Position numbers and translations under genes: made by a program. A stretch of 64,000 nt of DNA, from the NCBI RefSeq assembly GCF_009362815.1, contig NZ_WHNX01000013.1, forward strand, positions 1 to 64,000, given 5' to 3'. This stretch comes from Alkalibaculum sporogenes. Lineage in GTDB: Bacteria > Bacillota > Clostridia > Eubacteriales > Alkalibacteraceae. Numbering within the stretch: the stretch's first letter is position 1; every line of letters begins with the position of its first letter. The notes beneath the pieces were generated by a model. That model ran no database searches, was not told where the DNA came from, and saw only the letters and a list, made by a program, of their open reading frames with translations. Positions 1 through 8,451 of this stretch are shown here, piece by piece.

Positions 1-308
1 ATATGCCGACTACCGCGAACCTATTTAATTGCGAAGCAATTAGATAGGTTGAGAGGTAGAACTAATTGATATATCAATTTGAAAGGTCGCGTAGTACAAG
101 ACAAAACAAGTTTTTCATATGCCGACTACCGCGAACCTATTTAATTGCGAAGCAATTAGATAGGTTGAGAGGTAGAACTAATTGATATATCAATTTGAAA
201 GGTCGCGTAGTACAATGCAGAACGAGTTTTTCATATGCCGACCACCGCGAACCTATCGAATTGCGAAGCAATTAGATAGGTCAGAGAAGAAGCAATTGAT
301 ATATCAAT
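1..308. repeat. Three tandem copies of a 116-bp structured repeat
   Basis: Copies begin at 1, 117 and 233. The first two are nearly identical over their full length and differ only near their 3' ends. The third matches for about 75 bp and then diverges. Each copy has a 15-bp hairpin with a GAA loop (18-50 in copy 1, one G-T pair), then a perfect 16-bp palindrome AATTGATATATCAATT (64-79). Copies 1 and 2 also have an outer stem between ACTACCGCGAACC (9-21) and GGTCGCGTAGT (85-95), with bulges. The unit could therefore fold as a three-way junction. The array is cut by the window edge, so more copies may lie upstream. Function unknown. Confidence 0.9.
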
Positions 309-353
309 CTAAAATGTTGAGGATAAATAACACATAAATTAGGAGGAAATTAA

Positions 354-2126
354 ATGAATTCATTGTATAGGAGTCACATGTGTTCTGAGTTAAATGAAAG
401 TAATATTGGAGAAAAAGTAAAGCTATGTGGATGGGTACAAAAATGGAGAGATCTAGGAGGAGTTATATTTATTGATTTACGAGATAGAAGTGGTATTATA
501 CAAATTGTATTTGATGAAAGTACTGATAGCGATGCATGTAAGATAGCTTCAACATTGAGAAATGAATACGTAATACAAGTAGAAGGTAATGTTATTAGAA
601 GATCAGTAGAAACTGTCAACGATAATATAGCAACAGGTATTATAGAGGTCAAATGTGAGAGTGTTAATTTATTAGACCAGGCACAAAATCCTCCAATTTA
701 TATAGATGATGCTGATACTTCTAAAGAAAGTATAAGACTAAAATATAGATATTTAGACTTAAGAAAGCCAAGTATGCAAAGAAACCTTATTATCAGACAT
801 AAAGTAGCAGGTTTTATTAGAAATTATTTAGATGAAAATGGATTTATAGATGTCGAAACACCTATGTTAACAAAACCTACGCCAGAAGGAGCAAGAGATT
901 TCTTAGTGCCTAGCAGAGTGCAAAAAGGTAATTTTTTTGCATTACCACAGTCACCTCAATTGTACAAACAAATTTTAATGGTTTCAGGTCTTGATAGATA
1001 CTATCAGATTGTTAAGTGTTTTAGAGATGAAGATTTAAGACAAGATAGGCAACCTGAATTTACTCAAATAGATATAGAAATGTCTTTCGTAGACCAAGAC
1101 GATATAATAAAGATTAACGAAGAAATGATTACTAAACTATTTAAAAAGATAAAGAATGTAGATATACCATTACCTATTCCAAGGATGCCTTATAAAGAAG
1201 CCATGGAAAGGTTCGGTTCAGATAAACCTGACATTAGATTTGGTTTAGAATTAGTAGATATTAAGAATGTATTTAAAGATAGCGGATTTAAAGTCTTTGC
1301 TGATAGCATAGCTAGTGGTGGTGATATTAGGGCAATCAATGCAAAAGGATGTGGTGAAAGCCTTAGTAGAAGAGAAATAGATGCATTAGTAGATTATGTA
1401 AAAATATATAAAGCAAAAGGACTAGCTTGGCTAAAAGTTACAGATACAGGTGTTAAGTCACCTATTGACAAATTCCTAAATGATGAAGAAGTATCCGGTT
1501 TACTATTAGCGACAAATGCTGAACCAGGAGATTTAATATTAATAGTAGCAGATAAACCAGATATTGTTTTTGATGCATTAGGACATCTAAGATTAGAACT
1601 TGCTAATAAACTTGATATTAAATATAAAAACGAGTATGAATTTTTATGGGTTACAGATTTCCCATTATTTGAATATTCGGATGAAGAAAAAAGATATATG
1701 GCAAAACACCATCCATTTACTTCTCCTAATGATGAAGATATTGAATTAATGGATACAGATCCTGGATCAGTAAGAGCTAAAGCATATGATTTAGTAGTTA
1801 ATGGCGTAGAAATTGGTGGAGGAAGTATAAGAATTCACAATAAAGAGTTACAGGAAAAAATGTTTGAAGCATTGGGATTTACAAAGGAAAGTGCTTGGGA
1901 ACAATTTGGATTTTTACTTGAAGCTTTTAAATATGGGACGCCTCCACATGGAGGAGTAGCTTATGGACTAGATAGAATTATGATGCTACTATTAGATTTA
2001 GATAATATAAAAGAAGTAATAGCATTTCCAAAGACGCAAAATCATGGCTGTCTAATGACAAATGCTCCTGGACCAGCAGAAGAAAGCAGATTGCGCGAAT
2101 TAGGTCTAGAGTTACAAGAAGAATAA
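354..2126 (+). CDS. aspS: Aspartyl-tRNA synthetase, bacterial type
   Basis: It charges tRNA-Asp with aspartate in the cytoplasm. The protein has 590 residues, the usual length of the bacterial type that carries a GAD insertion domain. An N-terminal OB-fold anticodon-binding domain (about 1-105, with the WRDLGG segment) precedes the class II catalytic core. Motif 2 is FRDEDLRQDRQPEFTQ near residue 223 and motif 3 is GVAYGLDRIMM near 535. The ATG follows AGGAGG at a good distance. Leu after WRD, where non-discriminating enzymes tend to have His, weakly suggests charging of tRNA-Asp only. The gene usually follows hisS, which would lie left of the window behind the tandem repeat. Confidence 0.97.
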   Translation: MNSLYRSHMCSELNESNIGEKVKLCGWVQKWRDLGGVIFIDLRDRSGIIQIVFDESTDSDACKIASTLRNEYVIQVEGNVIRRSVETVNDNIATGIIEVKCESVNLLDQAQNPPIYIDDADTSKESIRLKYRYLDLRKPSMQRNLIIRHKVAGFIRNYLDENGFIDVETPMLTKPTPEGARDFLVPSRVQKGNFFALPQSPQLYKQILMVSGLDRYYQIVKCFRDEDLRQDRQPEFTQIDIEMSFVDQDDIIKINEEMITKLFKKIKNVDIPLPIPRMPYKEAMERFGSDKPDIRFGLELVDIKNVFKDSGFKVFADSIASGGDIRAINAKGCGESLSRREIDALVDYVKIYKAKGLAWLKVTDTGVKSPIDKFLNDEEVSGLLLATNAEPGDLILIVADKPDIVFDALGHLRLELANKLDIKYKNEYEFLWVTDFPLFEYSDEEKRYMAKHHPFTSPNDEDIELMDTDPGSVRAKAYDLVVNGVEIGGGSIRIHNKELQEKMFEALGFTKESAWEQFGFLLEAFKYGTPPHGGVAYGLDRIMMLLLDLDNIKEVIAFPKTQNHGCLMTNAPGPAEESRLRELGLELQEE

Positions 2127-2169
2127 TAATATTCTAGTTCTAAAACCATTGACGTGGCTGATGTAAAAA

Positions 2170-2198
2170 TTGAATAATCTCAAAAAAACTGTTATAAT
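2170..2198 (+). promoter_or_regulatory. Sigma-A-type promoter of the rseC-like gene
   Basis: TTGAAT (2170-2175), a 17-bp spacer and TATAAT (2193-2198), with TG one base upstream of the -10 (extended -10). The predicted start lies about 30 bp before the TTG codon of the next gene. Confidence 0.7.
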
Positions 2199-2237
2199 AC
2201 AATCATAGATGTGAGCAATTGTTAAAGAGGTGATACT

Positions 2238-2675
2238 TTGAAAGAGATTGGAATAGTTAACTCTATTAATGGAAATAAAGCTAGTGTAATAATACAACGA
2301 AGTGCTGCTTGTGGTGACTGTGGTGCTTGTCAAGTAGGCAAAGATAGACTTACTATGGAAACCTATGCTATTAACGAAATAAATGCTAAAGCAGGAGATA
2401 AGGTTGAAGTAGAGATGGCATTTAAAAACGTAATGAAAGCTGCTATTATAGCTTATGGTATACCTTTAATTATGTTTATTTTAGGTAGCGTATTAGGTAC
2501 ATTATATACAAATATAATTTTAGAGCAACCAGAAAATCCAATTATTAGCTTTTTATCAGGATTAATTTTAATGGCAGTCGCATATATGATTATTAGAGTT
2601 TTTGATAAAAGAGGTGCTTTTTCATTTACCTATGAGCCTCATATTACTACGATTATAAACGCAACAGAAAAATAA
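2238..2675 (+). CDS. RseC/MucC-like integral membrane protein
   Basis: A 145-residue protein of the RseC family (SoxR-reducing system / sigma-E regulator family). The N-terminal soluble part has the family cysteine cluster CGDCGAC near residues 31-37, which suggests metal or redox binding. Two transmembrane helices follow at about 75-95 and 105-122. The start is TTG, preceded by GAGGTG. In Proteobacteria relatives modulate an anti-sigma factor or reduce SoxR; in Clostridia they are often linked to Rnf electron transport, but no rnf genes are visible here. The gene stands alone between its own promoter and a terminator. The family is clear; the role in this organism is not. Confidence 0.8.
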   Translation: MKEIGIVNSINGNKASVIIQRSAACGDCGACQVGKDRLTMETYAINEINAKAGDKVEVEMAFKNVMKAAIIAYGIPLIMFILGSVLGTLYTNIILEQPENPIISFLSGLILMAVAYMIIRVFDKRGAFSFTYEPHITTIINATEK

Positions 2676-2683
2676 AATGTACA

Positions 2684-2724
2684 AAAAAGACTGTCATACA
2701 TCAATGTATTGGCAGTCTTTTATT
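2684..2724 (+). terminator. Rho-independent terminator after the rseC-like gene
   Basis: AAAAGACTGTCATACA pairs with TGTATTGGCAGTCTTTT around a short loop, with a small internal mismatch, followed by a T-rich tail. Confidence 0.8.
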
Positions 2725-2737
2725 ATATTATACTAAG

Positions 2738-2780
2738 TTAAGTTAAAGTTAACATATTCATAACATAAATAGTGTATTAT
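2738..2780 (+). promoter_or_regulatory. PhoP-box-like direct repeats and promoter of phoPR
   Basis: TTAAGT (2738), TTAACA (2749) and ATAACA (2760) lie exactly 11 bp apart, as in Gram-positive PhoP boxes with consensus TTAACA. A TATTAT -10 candidate follows at 2775-2780. This suggests autoregulation of phoPR. Confidence 0.65.
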
Positions 2781-2818
2781 AAAATTAAACCTTATTTTAG
2801 TAGGTAAGAGGAGGTATT

Positions 2819-3511
2819 ATGGAAAAGATTATTGTAGTTGAAGATGAGATAAGCATATTTGAGTTAATTAAATTCAATCTTGAAAATAATGGCTATAAAG
2901 TAATAGGCGTACAAGACGGCGATATGGCTATTGAGACAATTCTATTAGAGCAACCTAATTTAGTTTTGTTAGACCTTATGTTGCCAGGAAAAGATGGAAT
3001 AAGTATTTGTAGAGAAATTCGAGAAACTGCAGAGATTAAAAAGATACCTATTATAATTCTGACTGCTAAGGAAACAGAATTTGATAAGGTATTAGGTTTA
3101 GAACTTGGTGCAGATGATTATATAACTAAACCATTTAGTGTTAAAGAATTAATAGCTAGAATTAAAGCTATTCTACGAAGATTAGACAATAATGTTGAGA
3201 ATCAAAATATAATAAAGTTTGACAATATAGAGTTACAACAAGATGCTTTTAGAGTATATAAGGAAGGTGTTCTAGTAAACTTTACCTTAAAAGAATACGA
3301 GTTACTCTTATTATTGGTAAAAAACAAAGGTAAGGTATTAAGTAGAAATTATTTACTTGATGCTATATGGGGTTATGATTATATTGGTGAGACTAGAACT
3401 GTAGATGTGCATATTCGCCATATTAGACAAAAAATAGAGATAGATGATGCAAACCCTAAATATATCGAAACCGTAAGAGGGGTAGGCTATCGGTTTAATT
3501 ACGAGGAGTAA
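2819..3511 (+). CDS. phoP: Phosphate-type response regulator, OmpR family
   Basis: A 230-residue two-component regulator. The N-terminal receiver has the acidic pair E8-D9, the phosphoacceptor D52 (LVLLDLMLPG) and K104 in the KPF motif. The C-terminal winged helix (about 130-228) ends with the typical RTVDVHIRHIRQKI and VRGVGYRF segments. It should bind DNA at tandem TTAACA-like boxes when phosphorylated by the kinase encoded 3 bp downstream. A strong AAGAGGAGG site precedes the ATG. The pst-phoU genes that follow make a phosphate-starvation role very likely. Named PhoP as in Bacillus; it is equivalent to PhoB of enterics. Confidence 0.92.
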   Translation: MEKIIVVEDEISIFELIKFNLENNGYKVIGVQDGDMAIETILLEQPNLVLLDLMLPGKDGISICREIRETAEIKKIPIIILTAKETEFDKVLGLELGADDYITKPFSVKELIARIKAILRRLDNNVENQNIIKFDNIELQQDAFRVYKEGVLVNFTLKEYELLLLLVKNKGKVLSRNYLLDAIWGYDYIGETRTVDVHIRHIRQKIEIDDANPKYIETVRGVGYRFNYEE

Positions 3512-3514
3512 ATT

Positions 3515-5269
3515 ATGTACAAACGAATATTAGTATATTTTATAATGATCTTATTTTTATGTGTATCAATACTTAGTTTTAAAACTTATTCTTATACAAA
3601 AGATGAATACTACAACCATGTGGAAAAATCTTTAACTGACGGTGCTAACATAATCATAAGTAATATTACATCTTATGATGATTTTATTCAGTTACCTTCA
3701 AAAAAAAATATCTTACAATTTTCTAATATAACAGATTCAAGACTTACTATAATAAGTACTGAAGGAGAAGTTATATTTGAGTCGAATGCGGACAGAGAGA
3801 AACTAGAAAATCACGCACAACGTCCTGAGATTAAGAATGCACTGATGGGAGATATAAGTGTAAATATTCGGTATAGCACTACAGTAGGTGAGGACATGAT
3901 GTATGTTGCAGTACCAATTATAATAGATGATATTGTTATTGGTGTTGTTAGGAATTCTGTTTCATTAGATACTTTGCGTGCTATGACTAATAGAATTACT
4001 AGGGACATAATTACTACACTTATTATTACATTAAGTATATCAATTATAGCTTTTTATTTATTGATAAATGGCATAATAAAGCCTCTAGGACAAACTACGA
4101 GATTTGCTAAAGATATAGCTAATGGCAATTATGGAAAAAGATTAAGTATGATAAGAGATGATGAAATAGGAAGTTTATCAAGTTCTTTAAACCACATGGC
4201 TACTCAATTAGAGTCGTCATTTAATCAATTATCCCAGAGAAATATTGAACTAGAGTCGGTATTATCCAGTATCAAAAACGGTATTATAGCAATTAATAAA
4301 TTAGATGAGATTATTTTGATAAATAATACAGCATTAAATATGTTGAATTTACCTAAGAACAAAGATTTAATAGGCAAAAATATATTAGAGGCTATAAGAA
4401 CACACGAACTGTATAAATCAATTACTGAACTTCAGTCAAGTCAAAATATAAATCAAAGGTTTTTAGAAACACAGATAGAAGAACATATATATAGTATATA
4501 CACAAAACCTATTGTTGAAAATTCTTCAAGTGGATTATTAATAGTGATAGAAGATATTACACAAATAAGAAAACTTGAAAATATTAGAAAAGATTTTGTT
4601 GCCAATGTTACACATGAATTAAAAACGCCAATTACTTCAATCAAAGGATTTATAGAAACACTGATAAGTGGAGACGTTGTTGATCCAGATACTAGAAATA
4701 AGTTTTACAATATAATTGAAAATGAGTCAGATCGCTTAATTCGTTTAGTAGAGGATATACTAACTCTCTCTAGTTTAGATAGTCAAGCGAAAATTAATTA
4801 TTATGAAGTCGAAAAAATAAATGTAAAGGCTCAAATGGATGATATTTATGCTCTCATGAAAAAAAATGCATTAGATAAGAACGTGGAGCTTTTACTAACA
4901 ATAGCAGATGATGTAGATACTATTCAATTTAATAGCAACTATTTTAAACAGATGATGATTAATTTAATAGATAATGCGATAAAGTACAATAAAATAAGTG
5001 GTTGTGTAGAAGTTAAAATTAACTCCAAGGATAACAATGTGATTATTGAAGTGATTGACAATGGAGTGGGTATGCACGATAAAGATTTGCACAGGATCTT
5101 TGAGAGATTTTATAGAATTGATAAGGGTAGAGCAAGACAAGCTGGTGGTACAGGTCTAGGTTTAGCTATTGTAAAACATATTGTTCAAATACAAGGTTGT
5201 GAAATTAAGGTAGAAAGCAAGTTGAACAAAGGAACTAAGTTCACAATAACTATTCCGGTAAAACAATAG
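3515..5269 (+). CDS. phoR: Phosphate sensor histidine kinase
   Basis: A membrane kinase of 584 residues. TM1 (about 5-23) and TM2 (about 164-188) flank an extracytoplasmic sensor region. Then come a HAMP linker (about 190-240), a PAS domain (about 245-350), the dimerisation domain with the phosphoacceptor H367 in THELKTP, and a HATPase with N box (NLIDNAIKYNK), G1 box (DNGVGM) and G2 box (GGTGLGLAIVK). The order TM-sensor-TM-HAMP-PAS-HisKA-HATPase is that of Gram-positive PhoR. The start lies 3 bp after the phoP stop, with its GAGGAG site inside the phoP end, so the two are co-translated. Confidence 0.93.
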   Translation: MYKRILVYFIMILFLCVSILSFKTYSYTKDEYYNHVEKSLTDGANIIISNITSYDDFIQLPSKKNILQFSNITDSRLTIISTEGEVIFESNADREKLENHAQRPEIKNALMGDISVNIRYSTTVGEDMMYVAVPIIIDDIVIGVVRNSVSLDTLRAMTNRITRDIITTLIITLSISIIAFYLLINGIIKPLGQTTRFAKDIANGNYGKRLSMIRDDEIGSLSSSLNHMATQLESSFNQLSQRNIELESVLSSIKNGIIAINKLDEIILINNTALNMLNLPKNKDLIGKNILEAIRTHELYKSITELQSSQNINQRFLETQIEEHIYSIYTKPIVENSSSGLLIVIEDITQIRKLENIRKDFVANVTHELKTPITSIKGFIETLISGDVVDPDTRNKFYNIIENESDRLIRLVEDILTLSSLDSQAKINYYEVEKINVKAQMDDIYALMKKNALDKNVELLLTIADDVDTIQFNSNYFKQMMINLIDNAIKYNKISGCVEVKINSKDNNVIIEVIDNGVGMHDKDLHRIFERFYRIDKGRARQAGGTGLGLAIVKHIVQIQGCEIKVESKLNKGTKFTITIPVKQ

Positions 5270-5280
5270 TATTGGAGTAC

Positions 5281-5345
5281 TTAACATATACTTAACCTAG
5301 TATTAACTTTATCTAAACCTTTGAAGTAAATTATTTTGCTACAAT
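5281..5345 (+). promoter_or_regulatory. Four-box PhoP operator and promoter of pstS
   Basis: TTAACA (5281), TTAACC (5292), TTAACT (5303) and TAAACC (5314) recur every 11 bp, the phasing of Gram-positive PhoP operators. TACAAT at 5340-5345 is a plausible -10. No good -35 is present at the expected distance, as is usual for an activator-dependent promoter. The array starts 12 bp after the phoR stop codon. Confidence 0.8.
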
Positions 5346-5388
5346 AATTGTAGAAACTAATTTTACTTTTGAAAGGAGATTTACTAAG

Positions 5389-6240
5389 TTGAAAAAATAT
5401 ACGATTTTTATTTTGATTATGTTAATGGCGTTTACTTTAGCAACAGGATGTCAAGGAGGTTCAGAAGATGATTCTGAAGGACAGGTATCAGGAGATGTAA
5501 CAAATCTTACAGGAGAAATTGTTGGAGGAGGATCTACATCTACAAAGAATATTATGGAAGCAACAGGAGAAGAATTTACAGCAATAAATCCAGATGTAAT
5601 ATTTGAATATAACTCTACTGGTTCTTCTGATGGGGTAAAAGGTGCAGATGAAGGTACTTATGCAATTGGAACTGCTTCTAGACAAATTAAAGAGGAAGAA
5701 AAAGCTTCAAACTTAACAGAAAAAGTTTTTGCATTTGACGGTATTGCAGTTATTGTTCATCCTGACAATGACATACAAGATATTACAATTGAACAAATAG
5801 CTAAGGTTTATAAAGGTGAGATAGTTAATTGGTCAGAATTAGGTGGAGAAGACGCACCTATAGTAGTTGTTAGTAGGGAAGATGGCTCAGGTACAAGAGG
5901 TGCTTTTGAAGAGATAATCGACTTTGAAGAAGCTCTTACTGCAGATGCTACTATAGGAGAAGGAAACGGTAATGTACAATCTACAGTTGCAGGTAATGCT
6001 AATTCAATTGGTTATGTATCATTTACTTATATAGATTCTACTGTTAAGGCTTTAACCGTAGAAGGGATAGAAGCGACTACAGAAAATGTTTTAAATGAAA
6101 GTTATAAAGTATCTAGACCATTTGTTATGGTTTATCACGAAGAAAATCTTAATGATGCTACTAAAGCGTATATAGAATTTTTAATGTCTAGTGAAGGTCA
6201 AAAAATTGTAGAATCAGAAGGCGGAATTCCAGTAAAATAG
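5389..6240 (+). CDS. pstS: Phosphate-binding lipoprotein of the Pst transporter
   Basis: The extracellular, membrane-anchored receptor of the high-affinity phosphate ABC importer, 283 residues. It starts with TTG after GAAAGGAGA. The signal peptide ends at a lipobox ATGC with the lipidated Cys at position 21, followed by an acidic linker. The mature part has phosphate-binding segments GGGSTSTKNIM and SREDGSGTRGAFEE and the PstS-type sequence around NSIGYVSF. It opens the pstSCAB-phoU cluster under a four-box PhoP operator. A hairpin after the gene could allow PstS to be made in excess over the membrane subunits. Confidence 0.95.
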   Translation: MKKYTIFILIMLMAFTLATGCQGGSEDDSEGQVSGDVTNLTGEIVGGGSTSTKNIMEATGEEFTAINPDVIFEYNSTGSSDGVKGADEGTYAIGTASRQIKEEEKASNLTEKVFAFDGIAVIVHPDNDIQDITIEQIAKVYKGEIVNWSELGGEDAPIVVVSREDGSGTRGAFEEIIDFEEALTADATIGEGNGNVQSTVAGNANSIGYVSFTYIDSTVKALTVEGIEATTENVLNESYKVSRPFVMVYHEENLNDATKAYIEFLMSSEGQKIVESEGGIPVK

Positions 6241-6258
6241 GAAGTACACATAGATATA

Positions 6259-6292
6259 GGGATCGCTGTACTCCCCCAAGCGGTCCCGTTTT
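6259..6292 (+). terminator. Hairpin between pstS and pstC, partial terminator
   Basis: GGGATCGCT (6259-6267) pairs with AGCGGTCCC (6279-6287) with one G-T pair, followed by GTTTTATA. The T tract is short, so it may work as a leaky terminator or as an mRNA 3'-end stabiliser for pstS. Confidence 0.65.
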
Positions 6293-6342
6293 ATATATAA
6301 ACCTTCTATTACTATAAAACATTAAATAATGGAGGTTACAAA

Positions 6343-7242
6343 TTGAATTTAACAAAAAATAATAGAACTGATAAAAATCGAAAAGAAACATTTTTTAAAT
6401 ATTTGTTTTTGTTTTGTGCATTTGTAGCGGTAATAAGTGTCTTTGCCATTACATTTTTTGTTTTTGCTAGAGGATTAAAGCCTTTTATGCCTTGGAATGA
6501 TAGTGGATATTCTTTAATAGATTTTTTATCTGGAGTGGAGTGGAGACCCGGATCAGATAAATTTGGGATATTGTATATGATAATAGGTTCACTACTTGCT
6601 ACTATCGGCGCAATAACTATTGGAGTTCCAATAGGCCTATTTACTGCAGTTTTTATTGCTGAATTGGCTCCAAAAAAAATCGCAAATATCGTGAGGCCTG
6701 CAGTAGAATTATTAGCTGGTATTCCATCTATATTATATGGAGTATTTGGTTTAGGTATGATTGTAAAAATACTTACAAAGTATTCGCCTAACGCACAAGG
6801 ACAGTCTTTATTAGCTACAATACTTGTTTTAACAATAATGATACTACCAACGGTTATAACTATGTCTGAGACAGCGATACGAGCTGTACCAAGTTGTTAT
6901 AGAGATGGATCGCTAGCTTTAGGTGCATCAAAAATCCAGACAGTATTTAAGGTTATAATACCTGCGGCAAAATCAGGTATTTTTGCAGGTGTAGTCTTAG
7001 GTATCGGTAGAGCTATAGGTGAAACTATGGCAGTAATGTTAGTTAGTGGTAATCCAATAGCAGGTATTCCAACATCTCTTTGGGATAGAGTTCGCCCACT
7101 TACTACAAATATTGCACTAGAAATGGGATATGCGTCTGGTACACATCAAGATCTCTTGTTTTCTACTGGTGTAGTATTATTTATTTTTATAATGATTATA
7201 AATTTAGCATTAAATAAATTAGTACATAACAAAATTAAATGA
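6343..7242 (+). CDS. pstC: Phosphate ABC transporter permease PstC
   Basis: One of the two membrane subunits of the phosphate importer, 299 residues, the normal length. There are about six transmembrane segments, the first at about 20-45. The binding-protein-dependent transport domain shows the cytoplasmic coupling motif SCYRDGSLALGASKIQT and the IGRAIGETMAVMLVSGN segment typical of PstC. The start is TTG with GGAGG 8 bp upstream. It is followed 13 bp later by pstA. Confidence 0.94.
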   Translation: MNLTKNNRTDKNRKETFFKYLFLFCAFVAVISVFAITFFVFARGLKPFMPWNDSGYSLIDFLSGVEWRPGSDKFGILYMIIGSLLATIGAITIGVPIGLFTAVFIAELAPKKIANIVRPAVELLAGIPSILYGVFGLGMIVKILTKYSPNAQGQSLLATILVLTIMILPTVITMSETAIRAVPSCYRDGSLALGASKIQTVFKVIIPAAKSGIFAGVVLGIGRAIGETMAVMLVSGNPIAGIPTSLWDRVRPLTTNIALEMGYASGTHQDLLFSTGVVLFIFIMIINLALNKLVHNKIK

Positions 7243-7255
7243 TGTGGAGGAATAA

Positions 7256-8437
7256 ATGAGAAAGGCGAAAGACTATTTAGCAAAGATACTGATATATTTG
7301 TCCTCCTTTATCACCGTAGGAGTACTATTAGCAATAATAGCTTATATATTTATTAATGGAATTGGACTGATTAATTGGTCGTTCTTTACTAATGAATACA
7401 ATGATAAAACTTATTACTTACAGTTTGAAGCAAATAAACTCCAACTAAGTGATAATTCTTATAAAGATAATATTCCTTATACTAGAAATGTAATAAATAA
7501 TGACAGTGAACCTTTATACATAGAAGAACTTGGTGGAGCTATTATTGAGTCTAAAAAAGGCTCAGATATAGAATTTATAATTTCATACGTAGAAAAAAGT
7601 TCTAGTATGCTTGAAGCTAAAGATCGCAGAGGTGAAATAGTAGGTATAAAAGAAGGTTATATAATCAGAAGTATTAATGGAGAAAACATTGAGGATAAAA
7701 ATTTAGAAGAAATTAGTAATATAGTGGGAGATATACAAGGTAATATAGAGTTGAAAGTAACTAACCCTGGAAATGGGGTTTTTACAAATATTATTACTAC
7801 ATTGTACATGATACTCTTATCTTTATCTATAGCTACCCCTATAGGTATTTTAGCAGCCATATACCTAGTAGAATACGCAAGGCCAGGTAAGCTTGTAAGC
7901 ACAATAAGATTTGCTACAGAAAGTTTAGCTGGAATTCCATCTATAATTTATGGACTTTTCGGTATGGCATTCTTTGTAGTATTTTTAAAATTTAGTCTCT
8001 CACTACTAGCAGGAGCATTGACAATTAGTATAATACTATTACCGGTAATTATAAGAAGTACGGAAGAAGCTTTAAAAGCAGTACCAGATTCTTATAGAGA
8101 AGCTTCTTATGGGCTTGGAGCTACAAAGTTGCAAACTATATCAAAAATTATTATACCAAGCGCTATGCCAGGTATTTTAGTAGCTGTTATTCTTAGTATT
8201 GGTAGAATAATTGGAGAATCTGCAGCCCTACTGTTAACTGCTGGTACAGTTTCAAAAATACCAGAGAACCTTTTTTCTTCTGGTGGGACATTAACTGTCC
8301 AGGCATATTATGTGGCTAAGGAAGAGGCGAATATTGAGATGGCATGTGCCATAGGAATTGTAGTAATTTTACTTATAATTATACTTAATTTAATAGCAAA
8401 ACTAATATCTAAAATTTTCAATAAAGCAAATTATTAG
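7256..8437 (+). CDS. pstA: Phosphate ABC transporter permease PstA with a PDZ-like insertion
   Basis: The second membrane subunit of the importer. At 393 residues it is about 100 longer than usual. TM1 (about 10-34) is followed by an extracytoplasmic segment to about residue 173, where relatives have a short loop. Residues about 118-170 of this insert look like a PDZ domain, with GIKEGYIIRSINGENI at 130-145 and a closing beta strand IELKV. From about 175 the sequence is standard PstA, including YREASYGLGATKLQT and IGRIIGESAALLLTAG. The frame is intact, so the insertion is not a sequencing artefact of frame. A good GGAGG precedes the ATG. The insert's function is unknown; it could contact PstS, PhoR or an envelope protein. 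Confidence 0.92.
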   Translation: MRKAKDYLAKILIYLSSFITVGVLLAIIAYIFINGIGLINWSFFTNEYNDKTYYLQFEANKLQLSDNSYKDNIPYTRNVINNDSEPLYIEELGGAIIESKKGSDIEFIISYVEKSSSMLEAKDRRGEIVGIKEGYIIRSINGENIEDKNLEEISNIVGDIQGNIELKVTNPGNGVFTNIITTLYMILLSLSIATPIGILAAIYLVEYARPGKLVSTIRFATESLAGIPSIIYGLFGMAFFVVFLKFSLSLLAGALTISIILLPVIIRSTEEALKAVPDSYREASYGLGATKLQTISKIIIPSAMPGILVAVILSIGRIIGESAALLLTAGTVSKIPENLFSSGGTLTVQAYYVAKEEANIEMACAIGIVVILLIIILNLIAKLISKIFNKANY

Positions 8438-8451
8438 AAAGGAGTAACTAA

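Noticed and set aside
1-308. CRISPR array
   Set aside because: The units are 116 bp and tandem without unique spacers; there are no cas genes nearby.
1-350. T-box riboswitch for aspS
   Set aside because: ACTACCGCGAACC only loosely resembles the T-box sequence; it recurs in each repeat copy, and I see no stem I specifier or terminator in the right order.
7376-7770. Frameshift or gene fusion in pstA
   Set aside because: The reading frame is continuous, codon use looks like that of the neighbours, and normal PstA sequence resumes after the insert.
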